64,000 nt of DNA from Polynucleobacter bastaniensis (GTDB lineage Bacteria; Pseudomonadota; Gammaproteobacteria; Burkholderiales; Burkholderiaceae), in NCBI RefSeq assembly GCF_018882205.1, contig NZ_JACVOU010000002.1, forward strand, positions 372,001 to 436,000. Direction: 5' to 3'. A program made the translations under genes and the position numbers. The notes under the pieces were generated by a model. It was given only the letters and a program-made list of their open reading frames with translations, did not search any database and was not told the DNA's origin. Shown piece by piece: positions 27,105-43,462 of this stretch; position 1 is the stretch's first letter, and each line of letters begins with the position of its first letter.

Positions 27105-27929
27105 TTATATTTGGCTGAGCATATGTTCTAGTTTTTGAACAGACTCTTCAGGGGTAAATGCTGTTATATCTGCCTGAATGTGACTAAATTTTGCAGGCGC
27201 CTTATTATAGAGCGGACCCCCAATAAGAACCATTATTTTTGGGTTCTGAGATTTCTCCCTAAGAGTGCTAATGATATTTGGTAGCTGCTGCAATTGCTCA
27301 TCGCACGATATCGAAATAGCAATAGCATCACGGCTATTGGTCTCAAGCTCTTTGCTGATGGATTTCAGGCTATTGTTTTCTGGGCGATAAACACGCCAAC
27401 CAGAATGAATAAAATAATTAGAGAGAATGAGCGTACCTAAAGAGTGCTGTGATTCTGGAAAAGTCGTGATGAGAATCGAATGGTTGCCTCGCTTCTCTAA
27501 TTGAGTGACTTGAAAAAGATAGTCAAGCTTATGTATCACTCGCTCTAGCTTGTTTGTCCCAATCGACACCTCAGCAAAACTAAGAGTGTCGTCTTCCCAT
27601 TGTTTGCCCAGTCTTCTCGCAATCGTGGGTATGAGATCTAAGACGATGTAATTAATCGATACCCCATGAGTCTTGAGCACGGTAATTGCCAGCTCAAAGG
27701 CCCCATCTTCGGTAGAGAGCAGTAATTGGGTGATCCGATCAATCTCCTCATCAGCTAATACGTCCCCTTGTTTGCTCGGGGTGGTTGTAGGAGTCTCAAG
27801 CCAGCCTCCCTCGTTGGAGGCTTTGGGCTTATTGATCCTTTCAACCTTGCGTTCAATTTCCTCAACTAAGCGGGGTAGTTGGGTACTGAACACTTCCATG
27901 ATGAGTTCTTTTTTAAAAGATGGATTCAT
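27105..27929 (-). CDS. ppaA: PpaA/AerR-like B12-binding (SCHIC) antirepressor
   Basis: 274 residues from ATG 27929 with AAGGG eight bases upstream. A coiled N-terminus (to about 60) is followed by a helical B12-associated domain (LGKQWEDDTLSFAEVSIG) and a Rossmann-like cobalamin/SCHIC domain (about 155-274) with SQHSLG and LIGGPLYN. The SQH histidine is a candidate ligand to cobalamin or heme. PpaA/AerR proteins modify PpsR action in response to light and B12. Location directly before ppsR and divergent from bchF is the standard one. A second paralogue lies near 52 kb. Confidence 0.85.
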   Translation of the reverse strand: MNPSFKKELIMEVFSTQLPRLVEEIERKVERINKPKASNEGGWLETPTTTPSKQGDVLADEEIDRITQLLLSTEDGAFELAITVLKTHGVSINYIVLDLIPTIARRLGKQWEDDTLSFAEVSIGTNKLERVIHKLDYLFQVTQLEKRGNHSILITTFPESQHSLGTLILSNYFIHSGWRVYRPENNSLKSISKELETNSRDAIAISISCDEQLQQLPNIISTLREKSQNPKIMVLIGGPLYNKAPAKFSHIQADITAFTPEESVQKLEHMLSQI

Positions 27930-27953
27930 CAATCGGCCCTTGATCTAATGTGA

Positions 27954-27990
27954 TGTATTATTTGCAAACATATGTAAAATAATTATTACA
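27954..27990. promoter_or_regulatory. Divergent ppaA/bchF control region with PpsR operator
   Basis: TGT-N12-ACA (TGT 27973-27975, ACA 27988-27990) matches the PpsR consensus. A second TGT (27954-27956) and ACA (27968-27970) are 11 bases apart, a possible weaker neighbour site. TTGCAA (27962-27967) with TATTAC (27984-27989) may be a rightward promoter overlapped by the site. Confidence 0.65.
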
Positions 27991-28023
27991 CTAGAGATCT
28001 AATAATGGCAATTATTTTCCATT

Positions 28024-28067
28024 AACTAGGGTAAACACTAGTAATAACTAGGGAAAGTACCAGTATT
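28024..28067. repeat. 22-base-spaced direct repeat upstream of bchF
   Basis: AACTAGGG occurs at 28024-28031 and 28046-28053, exactly 22 bases apart, and each copy is followed by an (A/T)(C/T)TAGTAA element. Two helical turns of spacing would place a tandem binding protein on one face of the DNA. No known regulator site was recognised. Confidence 0.4.
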
Positions 28068-28127
28068 AGTAAGTTCTAATTGGCGTAAAGTTTTGTTTAC
28101 ACATAGCCAAACACATCACGCCCAAAA

Positions 28128-29890
<1,763 letters not shown>

Positions 29891-29899
29891 AGGACTCAT

Positions 29900-31520
29900 A
29901 TGCAACTGACACTCTGGACATATGAAGGCCCGCCACACATAGGTGCTATGCGCATTGCCACCTCGATGACTGATTTGCACTATGTCTTGCACTCACCCCA
30001 GGGTGATACCTACGCTGATCTCTTGTTTACGATGATTGGACGCGCTAAAACCCGTCCTCCAGTCACCTATACGACATTTCAGGCAAGAGACTTGGGCGGG
30101 GATACAGCGCAGCTATTCCAAGATTCTGTTAATTCTGCTTATGAACGTTTCCAACCAAAGGCGATGATCGTTGGTGCTTCATGTACAGCAGAGTTAATTC
30201 AGGATGATCCAGGTGGTTTGGCAAGAGCACTCACTTTACCAATTCCGGTTATCGCACTCGAACTCCCTTCGTATCAGAAAAAAGAAAACTGGGGCGCTTC
30301 AGAAACTTTTTATCACATTACTCGTGGATTGGTGGCTTTCGATAAATCCATCAGTGCCCAGCAGTATCAAGAGATGCGTGCTGCTAACGCAAAACAAGAT
30401 CAAAAGCCTAGTTGCAATATTCTCGGACCTACTGCATTAGGATTTAGAAATCGCGACGATATTCAAGAAATCAAGTCTGTATTGGAAGCGATGGGTATTG
30501 AGGTGAAAGTAGTTGCACCTCTGAATGCTTCGGTTGCAGACATTACCCAATTACCTGAGGCTGACTTTAATGTCATGCTATATCCAGAAATTGCTCAACT
30601 CACATGTACTTGGTTGCAGAAAACATTTGGACAGCCTTTCACAAAGACAATTCCAATTGGTACCAAAGCTACGAGAGCCTTTGTTCAAGAAGTCGCCGCA
30701 TTAGCAAATATCAACCCAGAAGTATTTTTACAGTCCCAAGATGAGCGGGCCCATTGGTACGCAAAATCAGTTGACTCTACTTATCTCACCGATAAGCGTG
30801 TATTTATATTTGGCGATGCAAGTCATGTCATTGCCGCTGCAAAAGTCGCATCAGAAGAAATTGGATTTAAGGTAGTTGGCTTAGGAACTTATAGCCGTGA
30901 GTTTGCCCGCGAAGTTCGTGAAGCTGCAAAATTGTATGAAGTAGAGGCTTTAATTACCGATGACTATTTAGAAGTCGAGGAAAAAGTTGCTGAGCTCACC
31001 CCAGACTTAGTCTTGGGTACGCAGATGGAGCGCCATATTGCTAAAAGATTAGGTGTTCCTTGCGCCGTAATTTCTGCGCCAGTCCATGTTCAGGATTTTC
31101 CAGCACGTTACTCACCACAGATGGGCTTTGAGGGTGCCAATGTATTGTTTGACACCTGGATTCATCCACTCATGATGGGTCTTGAAGAGCATCTCATTAT
31201 GATGTTCCGCGATGATTTTGAATTTAGTGCCAAGGCAGCACCTTCCCATCTAGGTCATTCAGCAGCTGTTAAAGAAAATCTGCACTCACCGGAACCACAA
31301 TCAAAAGAAATTACTCCAGTAGTCAGTCACACTCAGGTTAACGCTGAAATATTTAGCGGTACAGAGCCAGGAAATTTATGGGATTCAGAGGCAGAAAAAG
31401 AATTGGGAAAAATTCCATTCTTTGTTAGAGGCAAAGCACGACGCAACACCGAGAAGTTTGCAGTTGAGCATGGCATTAGCCATATCACTATTGAAACGCT
31501 CTACGATGCAAAGGCTCACT

Positions 31521-31531
<11 letters not shown>
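29900..31531 (+). CDS. bchB: Light-independent protochlorophyllide reductase subunit BchB
   Basis: 543-residue NifK-like subunit. [20 protein letters not shown] is the family start and includes the aspartate-containing segment that completes the cluster with Bch[18 protein letters not shown] holds the conserved Cys near residue 95. A linker with PEPQSKEI leads to the C-terminal PCP-reductase tail (about 490-543, [18 protein letters not shown]). The stop overlaps bchH by eleven bases. Confidence 0.96.
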
Positions 31532-36214
<4,683 letters not shown>

Positions 36215-36216
36215 TT

Positions 36217-36918
36217 ATGGACGCAATCTCTTATTTAAATAGACGGAGTAAGTTGCAGGACTATTTTGATCGGACTGCAAACGATGCTTGGGCAAAATTA
36301 ACGTCTGATGTTCCAGTGAGTGGTATTAGGGCAACGGTCAGAGCAGGGCGTGACCAAATGCGCGCAAATCTGATTGCACGCTTGCCAGAGTCATTAGCTG
36401 GTAAGCGGATTCTGGATGCAGGCTGTGGCACTGGTGCATTGGCTCTCGAGTTAGCGAAAAAAGGAGCGAGCGTTGTTGCGATTGATTTATCACCTAATCT
36501 CATTGAGCTAGCTAAAGAGAGAATTTCTTCTGTTGATCGTCAAAATATTGACTTTAGATCTGGCGATATGCTCGATGAGGGCTTAGGAGAATTTGATTAC
36601 GTTGTGGGCATGGATTCGATGATCCATTATTGCGCGGCTGATATGTTAGTGGTACTTGAGAAGTTGGCGCCCCGAGTGTCAAACAAAATTGTATTTACTT
36701 TCGCACCAAGTACCTTAGCGCTTGAAGTGATGATTCGTGTTGGTCGTCTATTTCCTAGAAAAGACCGGGCGCCTTTTATCGAGCCGATTAGTCATGTGAA
36801 GTTAAGTAAGTTAATTAATCAATCACCCTGGTTTGTGGATTGGAAGATTCCCTATACCCAATTAGTTTCCAGTGGTTTTTATAAGTCACAACTCATGGAG
36901 CTTGAAAAAGTATCATGA
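36217..36918 (+). CDS. bchM: Magnesium-protoporphyrin O-methyltransferase BchM
   Basis: 233-residue SAM methyltransferase that esterifies the C13 propionate of Mg-protoporphyrin IX. The SAM motif ILDAGCGTGALALELAKKG is near residue 66, YVVGMDSMIHY is motif II, and the C-terminal region VSSGFYKSQLMELEKV is typical of BchM. It overlaps lhaA by four bases. Confidence 0.94.
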   Translation: MDAISYLNRRSKLQDYFDRTANDAWAKLTSDVPVSGIRATVRAGRDQMRANLIARLPESLAGKRILDAGCGTGALALELAKKGASVVAIDLSPNLIELAKERISSVDRQNIDFRSGDMLDEGLGEFDYVVGMDSMIHYCAADMLVVLEKLAPRVSNKIVFTFAPSTLALEVMIRVGRLFPRKDRAPFIEPISHVKLSKLINQSPWFVDWKIPYTQLVSSGFYKSQLMELEKVS

Positions 36919-38345
36919 TTAATCTGTCTAAGATGGCTAAGACATGGACGAGGATTGATCCTCGCTTTCTGCCTTTTGCTGATGTGGCCACCCCAGATTT
37001 ACCTCTGAGCCGCCTCTTAAGACTATCTTTGTTTCAAGTTTCAGTAGGTATGGCTACGGCCTTATTGGTTGGCACCTTAAACCGAGTCATGATTGTTGAG
37101 CTTCACATGGATGCTTGGATGGTGGCTTTAATGGTTGCCCTCCCACTCATCTTTGCTCCATTTAGGGCCTTGATTGGCCATAAGTCAGATACCCATCGAT
37201 CCATATTGGGCTGGAGAAGAGTTCCTTATATTTGGATCGGGACTTGGTTGCAATTTGGTGGCTTAGCCATCATGCCTTTTGCGCTCATCATCTTATCTGG
37301 AGATACGCATTGGCCGGCTTGGTTTAGTTACCTTGGCAGTGCGTTGGCTTTTTTACTGGTCGGCGCAGGAATGCAAACCACTCAAACTGCTGGCTTAGCT
37401 CTTGCCACAGACTTGGCAGATGCAAAAAATCGCCCCCGTGTTGTGGCGATGATGTACGTCATGCTGCTCGTTGGTATGGTCTTAAGTGGTGTCATGTTTA
37501 GTGTCTTCCTGGATCCATTTAGCCCCATTCAACTAATTAAGGTGATTCAGGGAGTTGCTCTTATTACTTTGCTTCTGAATCTGTTTGCTTTGTGGAAGCA
37601 AGAGGCAAGACAGCCTAAAAATACCTCGCCAACTATTGTTCAGCCCAAATTCTCACAAAGTTGGAGCGAGTTCATTAAGGCACCACAGGTTCGTCGCTTC
37701 CTCATCATGCTAGGTCTTGGAACCACTGCCTTTAGCATGCAAGACATTATCTTGGAGCCCTATGGTGGAGAAATACTCTTATTAGATGTATCCGCTACTA
37801 GCTTTTTGACTGCATTGATTGCCTGCGGTTCTTTACTCGCATTTACGCTATCAGCACGGTGGCTAAGCAAGGGCTATAACGCCTACAGAATTGCTGCATC
37901 TGGTCTCCTACTTGGGTTAATTGCATTCACCATGGTGATATTTTCAGAGCCCTTAGGTTCGGCAAACCTCTTTAGATTCGGTGCACTTCTGATCGGTTTT
38001 GGTGGAGGCTTGTTTGCAGTCAGTACGCTCACCATTGCCATGAGCATGGATCAGGAGAATAAAACTGGATTGGTAATTGGTGCATGGGGTGCAGTAACCG
38101 CAAGCTGTTCTGGAATTGGCATGTCACTGGGAGGAGTCATTCGTGATCTCGTTTCGGATTTGGCGATGGGCGGTGCAATTGGTTCTACCTTAATGAACCC
38201 TGCTACCGGGTATAGCTTTGTTTATCACATTGAAATTTATTTGTTGTTTATTACGTTGATAGCTTTAGGTCCACTAGTAGCCAAAAAGCGAAACCTGGAT
38301 ATTTCAAAAATGAGTCAGTTTGGCCTAGCGGATTTTCCAAGCTAG
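36915..38345 (+). CDS. lhaA: LhaA-type LH1 assembly protein (BCD/PucC family, MFS fold)
   Basis: 476 residues with about 12 membrane helices. LRLSLFQVSVGMATALLVGTLNRVMIVEL and FRALIGHKSD are diagnostic of the bacteriochlorophyll delivery family. The place between bchM and puhA identifies it as LhaA, which helps insert bacteriochlorophyll into LH1. A second member of the family lies at 44392. The start overlaps bchM. Confidence 0.92.
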   Translation: MINLSKMAKTWTRIDPRFLPFADVATPDLPLSRLLRLSLFQVSVGMATALLVGTLNRVMIVELHMDAWMVALMVALPLIFAPFRALIGHKSDTHRSILGWRRVPYIWIGTWLQFGGLAIMPFALIILSGDTHWPAWFSYLGSALAFLLVGAGMQTTQTAGLALATDLADAKNRPRVVAMMYVMLLVGMVLSGVMFSVFLDPFSPIQLIKVIQGVALITLLLNLFALWKQEARQPKNTSPTIVQPKFSQSWSEFIKAPQVRRFLIMLGLGTTAFSMQDIILEPYGGEILLLDVSATSFLTALIACGSLLAFTLSARWLSKGYNAYRIAASGLLLGLIAFTMVIFSEPLGSANLFRFGALLIGFGGGLFAVSTLTIAMSMDQENKTGLVIGAWGAVTASCSGIGMSLGGVIRDLVSDLAMGGAIGSTLMNPATGYSFVYHIEIYLLFITLIALGPLVAKKRNLDISKMSQFGLADFPS

Positions 38346-38368
38346 TTTATTAAAGAGGGAGAGAAAAA

Positions 38369-39133
38369 ATGGGTACTGGTGCAATTACACAATATATAGA
38401 TGTCGCTCAATTAGCGTTTTATCTATTTCTACTTTTTTTTGTTGGTCTAGTGATATACCTAACATTAGAAGGAAAGAGAGAGGGTTTCCCTCTTGAAACC
38501 GAACGCTTCGGTAAGGTTCGACGCGAAGATGGCATTTTAGGTATGCCAAAGACGAAGAAATATGTCACAGAATTCGGCAAAACCTATTACGCTCCTTTAG
38601 AAACCCCGCCGGACACAGAGCGTTTATCGGCAGAGCCAATTCATCCATGGAATGGCGCACCAATTGCCCCAATTGGCAATCCATTATTAGCAGGAGTAGG
38701 GCCAGGTTCTTATGCCAACCGTGCTGATCATGTTGATTACGATCTAGAGGGCCATGCGCGCATTCGTCCACTGAGGAAGTTGAATGATTTCGCAATTGCA
38801 AAGCAAGACATCAATCCGATCGGTTTAAGTGTTATCGGCGCTGATGGTCACAAAGCCGGCGTTGTGAAAGACGTCTGGGTTGATCATATGGAAATGTTGA
38901 TCCGTTACTTGGAGATTGATGTCAAAGGGGCGGCAGTATTATTACCGGTCAATTTTTCACGTATTGGCAAGCAAGATGTGCAAGTGGCATCAATCCTTGC
39001 AGATCAGTTTGCGGCTGTGCCAAAAACAAAGAATCCAGAGGAAATCACCTTACTGGAAGAAGATAAGATCATGGCGTACTTTGGTGCAGGTACTTTATAT
39101 GCGACACCTGAACGCCAGGAGCCAATATTATGA
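38369..39133 (+). CDS. puhA: Photosynthetic reaction centre H subunit
   Basis: 254 residues. One N-terminal membrane helix (about 10-32) is followed by EGKREGFPLE, a Pro-rich part, and the cytoplasmic PRC-barrel domain (about 140-245) with GVVKDVWVDHMEMLIRYLE. It caps the L and M subunits on the cytoplasmic face and lines the proton path to QB. A GAGGGAGAG site precedes the ATG. It overlaps puhB by four bases. Confidence 0.96.
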   Translation: MGTGAITQYIDVAQLAFYLFLLFFVGLVIYLTLEGKREGFPLETERFGKVRREDGILGMPKTKKYVTEFGKTYYAPLETPPDTERLSAEPIHPWNGAPIAPIGNPLLAGVGPGSYANRADHVDYDLEGHARIRPLRKLNDFAIAKQDINPIGLSVIGADGHKAGVVKDVWVDHMEMLIRYLEIDVKGAAVLLPVNFSRIGKQDVQVASILADQFAAVPKTKNPEEITLLEEDKIMAYFGAGTLYATPERQEPIL

Positions 39134-39810
39134 GCCTGAACATTCCTAGTAGTCCAGAGCATGAGTTTGAGCCAGAGCTGGGACTTCCTGAAAAGTTACC
39201 TGCGGGTGAGCGTATTTTGTGGCAGGGCTCGCCTGATGTAAAAGCGATGCTTCTGCGAGTGTTTCATTTCAAAGGGCTATTGATTTATTTTGGCCTGATC
39301 TTGCTCTATCAGATTGTTACAGGTGTTACTGATGGTGAAGTCTTTAGTGCGATATTTTTCTCCTCCCTAAGGATTGCAATTTTTTCAGCTATTGGCTTGT
39401 CTCTAGTTGCCTTACTTGCTTACCTCATGGCATCTACTGCGGTCTACACAATTACCAATAAGCGTGTAGTGATGCGGATTGGGATTGTGTTGAATATGAC
39501 TTTCAATTTCCCACTTAAGATGATTGAGTCGGCTGATTGCTGTGTCACTAAGCAGGGTACGGGAGATATTTCTCTGAAGCTCAGTAAAGAAACAAAAATT
39601 GCGATATTTCACTTATGGCCGCATTCAAGACCATCTCATTGGGCCAGTCCGCAGCCTACCCTAAGGTGCATTAACAACTGTTCCGAAGTGGCCAAAATTT
39701 TGGTTGATGCTTGGTCTATTCAGAACAATGTCATTGCTCGCTCCGTTCAAGCTGCTCAACACAATCCATCGATGATGAATACCCCTTACTCAGGGGTAGA
39801 AGCAGCATGA
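39130..39810 (+). CDS. puhB: Photosynthetic complex assembly protein PuhB
   Basis: 226 residues with two to three membrane helices (about 40-60, 70-105) and a bacterial PH-like domain beginning YTITNKRVVMRIG. The start MSLNIPSSPEHEFEPELG and LPAGERILWQGSP are typical. PuhB dimers help assemble the reaction centre in Rhodobacter. The stop overlaps puhC by four bases. Confidence 0.92.
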   Translation: MSLNIPSSPEHEFEPELGLPEKLPAGERILWQGSPDVKAMLLRVFHFKGLLIYFGLILLYQIVTGVTDGEVFSAIFFSSLRIAIFSAIGLSLVALLAYLMASTAVYTITNKRVVMRIGIVLNMTFNFPLKMIESADCCVTKQGTGDISLKLSKETKIAIFHLWPHSRPSHWASPQPTLRCINNCSEVAKILVDAWSIQNNVIARSVQAAQHNPSMMNTPYSGVEAA

Positions 39811-40253
39811 TTTTGCGTATGAATCCTATCCGCATCCAAAACTACATCGCACTTTTTGTGGTGACAGTTTTGGTGGGGATAATTTTGCTAGTTGCCAATG
39901 CCGTTCAGTCTGGCAAATCAGAAACACAGGCGGATGCCAGTGTGATTGCGAAAAAAACACTTTATTTTAGGGATCTCCCTGATGGATCGGTAGGGGTTAT
40001 ATCGGCTTCTAGTGGGAAAATGATTGCTCAAGTAGAAGGTCAGGCTGGTTTTGTAAGGGGAATTTTGCGAGCTTTGGCTCGTGAACGTCGTATTCAGCAA
40101 ATTACCAGTGATGATGCATTTGAGTTAATGAGTCGGTCTGATGGCAGGTTGACTTTAGTAGATCTAGCAACGGGCAATCGCATTGATTTGGAATCATTTG
40201 GTCGAGATAACGCGGCGCAGTTTGCTGCATTTTTAAATAGCGCGGGGCAATAA
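39807..40253 (+). CDS. puhC: Photosynthetic complex assembly protein PuhC
   Basis: 148 residues from ATG 39807. One membrane helix near the N-terminus (about 12-33) is followed by a periplasmic domain with LYFRDLPDGSVGVI and FVRGILRALARERR, the PuhC core. It is needed for full RC-LH1 levels in Rhodobacter. It shares one base with the next start (TAATG). Confidence 0.9.
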   Translation: MILRMNPIRIQNYIALFVVTVLVGIILLVANAVQSGKSETQADASVIAKKTLYFRDLPDGSVGVISASSGKMIAQVEGQAGFVRGILRALARERRIQQITSDDAFELMSRSDGRLTLVDLATGNRIDLESFGRDNAAQFAAFLNSAGQ

Positions 40254-40606
40254 TGTCTAAACAGCTGGTCAAATGTTCTGTGGATATGTCCAATACTTCA
40301 GAGTACTTATATGCCCACGTGGATCTTGACGGCGTTCAAGTCGGTCCAGGGGATGAGGTGCTAGTGCATGACCCGATTACAGAAATTTCATTTGGTGAGG
40401 TTTTGAGTTACCAAAGAACAGCGACAGTTTCTAAAGCTGGCTGGTTATCGCGTTTATGGGTATATCTCACTGCAAGACTCGAAATTACCTTGTTATACGA
40501 AGTGAGCTTTTCTACTACCCGATTCAGTCAAGCAAAAAAATATCCAAGAGTGCACTCAGTAGCGCACGCCCAACCCCTTATTGTGACTAAAGGTATCAAA
40601 GTATGA
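40253..40606 (+). CDS. Unknown 117-residue protein between puhC and acsF
   Basis: 117 residues with no signal peptide and no convincing membrane helix. The N-terminal half looks beta-rich ([20 protein letters not shown], split around residue 30), and a short amphipathic segment [19 protein letters not shown] lies near 65-83. The C-terminus is basic. Rhodobacter has the much smaller puhD (about 55 codons) in this place; the two do not look alike. It overlaps both neighbours (one base with puhC, four with acsF), so it is translated with the assembly and cyclase genes. It is probably a soluble or membrane-peripheral partner of PuhC or AcsF; I do not recognise a family. Confidence 0.82.
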   Translation: MSKQLVKCSVDMSNTSEYLYAHVDLDGVQVGPGDEVLVHDPITEISFGEVLSYQRTATVSKAGWLSRLWVYLTARLEITLLYEVSFSTTRFSQAKKYPRVHSVAHAQPLIVTKGIKV

Positions 40607-41679
40607 GCGCTAATGCCCCCACCATGGATACAGTTCGCCCCATTAATGAATCAACTGATCGCGCTCTAGAAAGTACGATCTTAAGTCCTCGGTTTTACAC
40701 TACTGATTTTGATGAGATGGATCGTTTTGATATCAGCTCAGTAAAGCCTGAGTGGGATAAGCTCATGCAAGAATTTGAGTCAGATATCAATCAGGCTCAC
40801 TTTCAGCGTCCCGAAGATATGTCTAAGGACTACTCCCACTTACCGGAGGGCCTGTACCAAGAATTTTTAGATTTCTTGATCAGTTCCATTACTTCAGAGT
40901 TCTCAGGTTGTGTGCTGTATTCAGAGATTAAAAAGTCAATTAAGAATCCTGACTTGAAAGACTTGTTCTCCTATATGGCTCGTGATGAGAGTCGGCACGC
41001 AGGCTTTATTAATCAATGGCTCAAAGATTTTGGGATTGGCGTTGATCTAGGATTTTTAGCCAGAACTAAAAAATATACTTTCTTTAAGCCAAAGTTTATT
41101 TTTTATGCAACTTACTTATCTGAAAAAATTGGCTACGCACGCTACATCACGATTTATCGCATCATTCAAAACAAACCCGAATTACGCTTTCATCCGATTT
41201 TTCTCTGGTTTGAGAAATGGTGTAATGATGAATTCCGTCATGGCGAAGCCTTTGCTTTATTAATGCGCTCTACGCCGAAGTTACTCAATGGCGGCAATCG
41301 ACTGTGGATTCGTTTCTTCTTATTGGCGGTGTATGCAACGATGTATGTGCGCGACCACTCTAGACCTGAGTTTCATAAAGCGCTTGGAGTATCACCAACA
41401 GACTATGACCGTAAGGTGCTGGAAATTACTTCTGACATTACTAGGCAGGTTTTTCCTTTTACTATCAACTTAGATGACCCAAGAATTTGGGAGTGTTTTG
41501 AAAAGCTGAGAAAAGTTTCAGATGAGGTCGATCATTTGAAGCAGGTGGGTGGTGTTTTCTCAGCCATCAAACGAGGCATCCTAGTAGTTGTAGCTACCGC
41601 TACTTTCTTACGTCTTTACATGCTGCCTGTGGTTCCGAACGAACTACCAAGCGATATTCGCATGGCACCTGTTTGGTAA
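40603..41679 (+). CDS. acsF: Aerobic Mg-protoporphyrin IX monomethyl ester cyclase AcsF
   Basis: 358-residue diiron oxidase that uses O2 to form ring E of protochlorophyllide. Diiron ligands are visible in the two E/D-x-x-R-H motifs: [12 protein letters not shown] (about residue 127) and [11 protein letters not shown] (about residue 208), with [14 protein letters not shown] providing earlier Glu ligands. No anaerobic cyclase bchE occurs in the window, so pigment synthesis here depends on oxygen. It is seven bases before puhE. Confidence 0.96.
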   Translation: MSANAPTMDTVRPINESTDRALESTILSPRFYTTDFDEMDRFDISSVKPEWDKLMQEFESDINQAHFQRPEDMSKDYSHLPEGLYQEFLDFLISSITSEFSGCVLYSEIKKSIKNPDLKDLFSYMARDESRHAGFINQWLKDFGIGVDLGFLARTKKYTFFKPKFIFYATYLSEKIGYARYITIYRIIQNKPELRFHPIFLWFEKWCNDEFRHGEAFALLMRSTPKLLNGGNRLWIRFFLLAVYATMYVRDHSRPEFHKALGVSPTDYDRKVLEITSDITRQVFPFTINLDDPRIWECFEKLRKVSDEVDHLKQVGGVFSAIKRGILVVVATATFLRLYMLPVVPNELPSDIRMAPVW

Positions 41680-41685
41680 TTTACT

Positions 41686-42444
41686 ATGTATTTCTGGATA
41701 AGCCCGCTGATATTCACCATCTTTATATGGTGGTTTAGCACAGGGCTTATTTTGAAGGTGCATAGCCTTCCAAAACGATTCTTCAAGTCTATATTTGCGG
41801 CTTCAATTGCAGTGTTATTGCTTGCCTTTTGGGGCCTATCCATTTCTAGTCAGCAGGCGACAATTGCTGGAGCTTATTGTTCATTTACCTGTGCAATCAT
41901 TATTTGGGGTTGGCAGGAGCTGGCCTTTCTTTTGGGCTATATCACTGGATCACGGCGCTCAGAATGTCCTAACGGATTGAGCCCCATGACAAGAGCGTGG
42001 TACGCATTTCAGACAATCAATTACCACGAGTTGGCATTGCTCAGCTTGGGAGTGATTCTATTTTTTATTAGTCTAGATTCAGTCAATCAAACTGGATTTT
42101 GGACCTTTGTGATTCTATGGGGTATGCGCCAAAGCACCAAGATCAATATCTTCTTGGGCGTCCTCAATTTCAATGAATCTTTCTTGCCCCAGCACTTACA
42201 GTACTTGGTTACTTATTTCAGACGCAGGGCAATGAATTACCTGATGCCATTATCTATCTTAGTTTCGGTGCTGATGTTGATCCCGATCTGGTCAAGTGTG
42301 GGAGTCGATTCTTCGCCCTTCGATAGAGCTTCATATGCTTTGCTGGGAACCTTGTTGGCTCTTGGTTTATTGGAGCACCTCTTTTTAATTCTGCCGTTTC
42401 CAAGTGAATTACTTTGGAAGTGGGGCTACAAAAAAAATCATTAA
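41686..42444 (+). CDS. puhE: Photosynthetic complex assembly protein PuhE (DUF3623)
   Basis: 252-residue membrane protein with about seven helices. FIWWFSTGLIL near the start, GWQELAFLLGYITGSRR and LWGMRQSTKINIFLGVLNFNE are typical of the family. Puh gene order acsF-puhE is conserved in purple bacteria; loss in Rhodobacter alters bacteriochlorophyll level. Function is not established. Confidence 0.9.
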   Translation: MYFWISPLIFTIFIWWFSTGLILKVHSLPKRFFKSIFAASIAVLLLAFWGLSISSQQATIAGAYCSFTCAIIIWGWQELAFLLGYITGSRRSECPNGLSPMTRAWYAFQTINYHELALLSLGVILFFISLDSVNQTGFWTFVILWGMRQSTKINIFLGVLNFNESFLPQHLQYLVTYFRRRAMNYLMPLSILVSVLMLIPIWSSVGVDSSPFDRASYALLGTLLALGLLEHLFLILPFPSELLWKWGYKKNH

Positions 42445-42456
42445 TCTGATTCGAAT

Positions 42457-43398
42457 ATGCTTGCTAATAAAACGATTTTCTTAGCTCAACCCCGCGGTTT
42501 TTGTGCTGGAGTTGAAAGGGCTATTTTGATAGTGGAGGAGGCCTTAAGAATCTATGGTGCGCCGATTTATGTGCGACACGAAATCATTCATAACGCCTAT
42601 GTTGTTAAAGATTTTGAATCTCGTGGCGTAATCTTCATCAATGAATTGGATCATGTGCCGCAGGGCGCCATTCTAATTTTCAGTGCGCATGGTGTCTCGC
42701 AAGCAGTCAGAATTGAAGCGAACAACCGTCAATTCAAGGTATTTGATGCAACCTGTCCTTTGGTGGCTAAGGTACATACTGAAGTGGTGCGCTTAAAAGA
42801 GCGTGGATATCAAATTATCATGATTGGACATCGTGGTCATCCAGAAGTTGAGGGTACGATGGGGCAGGTGGATTCTTCGATCTATTTGATTGAGGACGTG
42901 CAAGATGTTGCCAAACTTCACTTTGAAGAAAACGCACTCATAGCTTATGTCACTCAAACGACCTTATCGGTCGATGAAACATTGGAGATCACCAAAGCAT
43001 TGGTGGAAAGATTCCCAAACATTCACGCCCCCAAACGCCAGGACATTTGTTACGCCACGCAGAATCGTCAGGATGCAGTCAAAGCAATGGTTCCTCAGGT
43101 CGATTTAGTGGTGGTAGTCGGTAGTCCAAATAGCTCTAACTCAAAGCGCCTTCAAGAGTTGGCCCAAAGCATGCATGTGCCTGCCTATTTAGTGGATGAT
43201 CCGTCTCAACTTCAGGGGGAGTGGTTTGATGGGGTTCAAAATATTGGGGTAACTGCAGGGGCTTCCGCTCCAGAGGCATTGACAGCCCAAATCGTGGAGG
43301 CTATTAGTATATTTTCTAGTGGAACTATTTCACCACTCCAGGGAATTGAAGAAACAGTGAATTTTTCCCTCCCAAAAGAGCTTCTCAGGGCAGCCTAA
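42457..43398 (+). CDS. ispH: 4-hydroxy-3-methylbut-2-enyl diphosphate reductase IspH
   Basis: 313-residue iron-sulfur enzyme that makes IPP and DMAPP in the last MEP step. The three cluster cysteines are in RGFCAGVERA (residue 16 region), ATCPLVAKVH and DICYATQNRQ; the His in RHEIIHNAYV and the Thr/Glu site in TQTTLS are present. It is last in the bchF-to-puhE unit, 12 bases after puhE. A housekeeping copy elsewhere is likely, making this a dedicated supply gene (inference). Confidence 0.94.
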   Translation: MLANKTIFLAQPRGFCAGVERAILIVEEALRIYGAPIYVRHEIIHNAYVVKDFESRGVIFINELDHVPQGAILIFSAHGVSQAVRIEANNRQFKVFDATCPLVAKVHTEVVRLKERGYQIIMIGHRGHPEVEGTMGQVDSSIYLIEDVQDVAKLHFEENALIAYVTQTTLSVDETLEITKALVERFPNIHAPKRQDICYATQNRQDAVKAMVPQVDLVVVVGSPNSSNSKRLQELAQSMHVPAYLVDDPSQLQGEWFDGVQNIGVTAGASAPEALTAQIVEAISIFSSGTISPLQGIEETVNFSLPKELLRAA

Positions 43399-43462
43399 AC
43401 CCCCTCTTTTTTCGTTTAAGTGCTGATCTATAAGGGTTTTCACTTGTAAAAACAGGCAATAA

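Noticed and set aside
31422..31520. Upstream extension of bchH to 31422
   Set aside because: Runs inside the conserved PCP-reductase tail of bchB and adds residues unlike BchH.
39711..39806. Upstream extension of puhC to 39711
   Set aside because: Overlaps puhB; ATG 39807 forms the usual ATGA junction and gives the membrane helix at the N-terminus.
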